From contig DASSJI010000126.1 in assembly GCA_035691285.1 (NCBI GenBank), forward strand, positions 1-7,752: 7,752 nucleotides of DNA, written 5' to 3'. The position numbers and the translations under genes are program-made. Position 1 is the stretch's first letter. Each line of letters starts with the position of its first letter. Source of the DNA: DATFEN01 sp035691285 (GTDB lineage: Bacteria; Acidobacteriota; Vicinamibacteria; Fen-336). The notes under the pieces are model-generated. The model was given only the letters and a program-made list of their open reading frames with translations. It was not told the origin of the DNA and ran no database searches. Positions 5,958 to 7,752 of this stretch are shown in pieces.

Positions 5958-6364
5958 AGCGAGGATTCCCCTACGACCGTGGGCTCCACCCACCTGGGCC
6001 GGTCGTTCCGTTGCGCGTCGGGCCTCCGGGAAGCGAGACGGCGACGCTGCTGCCGGCCCTCGTGGACACAGGCGCAGATTGCACCCTGGTACCGCTCACG
6101 CTGGCCCGGGCCCTTGAGCTGCCCGTCGTCGACGAGACCATGATCGAAGGAATCGCGAGCGAAGCGCGGCCTGTGGCGGTGTGCGCCGCACGGGTGGAGT
6201 TCGCAGGAGGGGAATGTCTCGCGCGCGTGGTCGCCTTCGGGAATGAAGCAGTCCTGGGCCGTGATCTCCTGAACCGCTACGTGGCTCATCTCGACGGCCC
6301 TCGCCTCCGGCTCTCGTTCGGGCCTGTCGGCAGCAGCGTCCGCAGGAGGAGTACCCCGCGCTGA
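5954..6364 (+). CDS. Retropepsin-like (clan AA) aspartic protease, probable CTG start
   Basis: A small protein with the retropepsin signature: 'ALVDTGADCTLVP' at about 35-47 (catalytic Asp38-Thr-Gly-Ala) and 'AVLGRDLLNRYVAHLDGPRLRL' at about 99-120, the hydrophobic-Gly and following helix that close the fold. Such single-domain enzymes act as homodimers, each giving one Asp. No ATG, GTG or TTG is in frame before TTG at 6011, but the codons from 5954 read 'KRGFPYDRGLHPPGPVVPLRV', which resembles the usual N-terminus of bacterial members of this group ('RGFPYD...PPAPVVPV'). I therefore infer a CTG start at 5954, overlapping the previous stop as CTGA, with AGG at 5944-5946 as a weak ribosome site. 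This gives 136 residues; a TTG start at 6011 would give 117 and lose that segment. There is no signal peptide, so it is probably cytoplasmic. Coupled to the RHH-DUF5678 gene; target unknown. Confidence 0.78.
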   Translation: MKRGFPYDRGLHPPGPVVPLRVGPPGSETATLLPALVDTGADCTLVPLTLARALELPVVDETMIEGIASEARPVAVCAARVEFAGGECLARVVAFGNEAVLGRDLLNRYVAHLDGPRLRLSFGPVGSSVRRRSTPR

Positions 6365-6411
6365 AGCGGGCCGCATCGACCACGCCGTCGCGGTGATTCG
6401 AGCTTCAAGTA

Positions 6412-6444
6412 GCCGAGCGGAGGGCCTCCCCAGGGTCGCTCGGC
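6412..6444. other. Hairpin-forming inverted repeat in the protease-kinase gap
   Basis: GCCGAGCG (6412-6419) and CGCTCGGC (6437-6444) form an 8-bp perfect stem with a 17-base loop, within the 134-base gap between the protease stop and the kinase start. No T-run follows, so it is not a textbook intrinsic terminator. It may still end or stabilise the upstream transcript, or be an upstream site of the kinase promoter. Confidence 0.3.
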
Positions 6445-6456
6445 GCCCGGCGTGCA

Positions 6457-6473
6457 GGCGCTAGAATGGCGCC
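6457..6473 (+). promoter_or_regulatory. Putative -10 element of the kinase gene within a GGCGC/GCGCC repeat
   Basis: TAGAAT (6462-6467) is bracketed by GGCGC (6457-6461) and GCGCC (6469-6473). It lies 31 bases before the GTG start, leaving a leader of roughly 25 bases with AAGGAG at 6486-6491. No clear -35 box is seen. The inverted arms could be an operator for a regulator competing with polymerase, or chance in GC-rich DNA. Confidence 0.4.
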
Positions 6474-6498
6474 GCGTTTCCCGAAAAGGAGTCGAGCT

Positions 6499-7752
<1,254 letters not shown>

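Noticed and set aside
5951..6368. Exact repeat GCGCTGAAGCG at 5951-5961 and 6358-6368, at the ends of the two genes of the protease unit
   Set aside because: Only 11 bases match and the second copy opens just an 11-codon frame after its CTG. Chance similarity between Arg-rich gene ends is a sufficient explanation, though a decayed third gene cannot be excluded.
6412..6444. Intrinsic terminator after the protease gene
   Set aside because: The 8-bp stem is real, but the 17-base loop and absence of a T-run do not fit a rho-independent terminator.

Overview
The window is a GC-rich bacterial chromosome fragment, densely packed with genes. It carries a Tat translocase gene, a bacterial-type Ser/Thr kinase joined to TolB-like beta-propeller repeats, a DmpA-type peptidase and several toxin-antitoxin-like small genes. 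That mix, and the kinase N-terminus in particular (a 'GQRLGPY...LGAGGMGEVYRARDTRLERDVALKVLP' style), is typical of soil Acidobacteriota and similar lineages such as Rokubacteria/Methylomirabilota. This placement is an inference from protein style, not a phylogenetic result.

Layout. 1-685 (+) is the 3' part of tatC. 663-1109 (-) is a secreted DUF192 protein whose 3' end overlaps tatC by 23 bp. 1111-2163 (+) is a HEAT-repeat protein that starts one base away from the divergent DUF192 start. 2206-3465 (-) is a class III PLP aminotransferase. 3539-3943 and 3940-4170 (-) form a VapBC-type module, with a PIN toxin and a ribbon-helix-helix (RHH) antitoxin overlapping by 4 bp. 4284-5492 (+) is an exported P1/DmpA-family peptidase. 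5559-5957 and 5954-6364 (+) form a second two-gene unit. It pairs an RHH protein carrying a DUF5678-like C-terminal domain with a small retropepsin-like aspartic protease (DTGA motif). The second gene seems to start at a CTG inside a CTGA overlap. 6499-7752 (+) is a membrane Ser/Thr kinase, open at the window end. No gene-free stretch exceeds 300 bases.

The main item of interest is the 5523-6364 unit. It has the layout of a toxin-antitoxin operon: a DNA-binding first gene, a long dyad over its own promoter, and a translationally coupled second gene. In the second slot it has a predicted protease instead of a nuclease toxin. A second theme is transcript starts. Three genes (DUF192, the vapB-like antitoxin and the RHH-DUF5678 gene) lack a Shine-Dalgarno sequence and have a plausible -35/-10 pair placing the transcription start at or next to the ATG. 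This suggests leaderless mRNAs. The HEAT, peptidase and kinase genes instead have good Shine-Dalgarno sequences, and the last two share a TAGAAT -10-like element.

The genes do not form one pathway. The window looks like a housekeeping segment (tatC, DUF192, aminotransferase, kinase) with two small RHH-controlled modules on either side of the peptidase gene.
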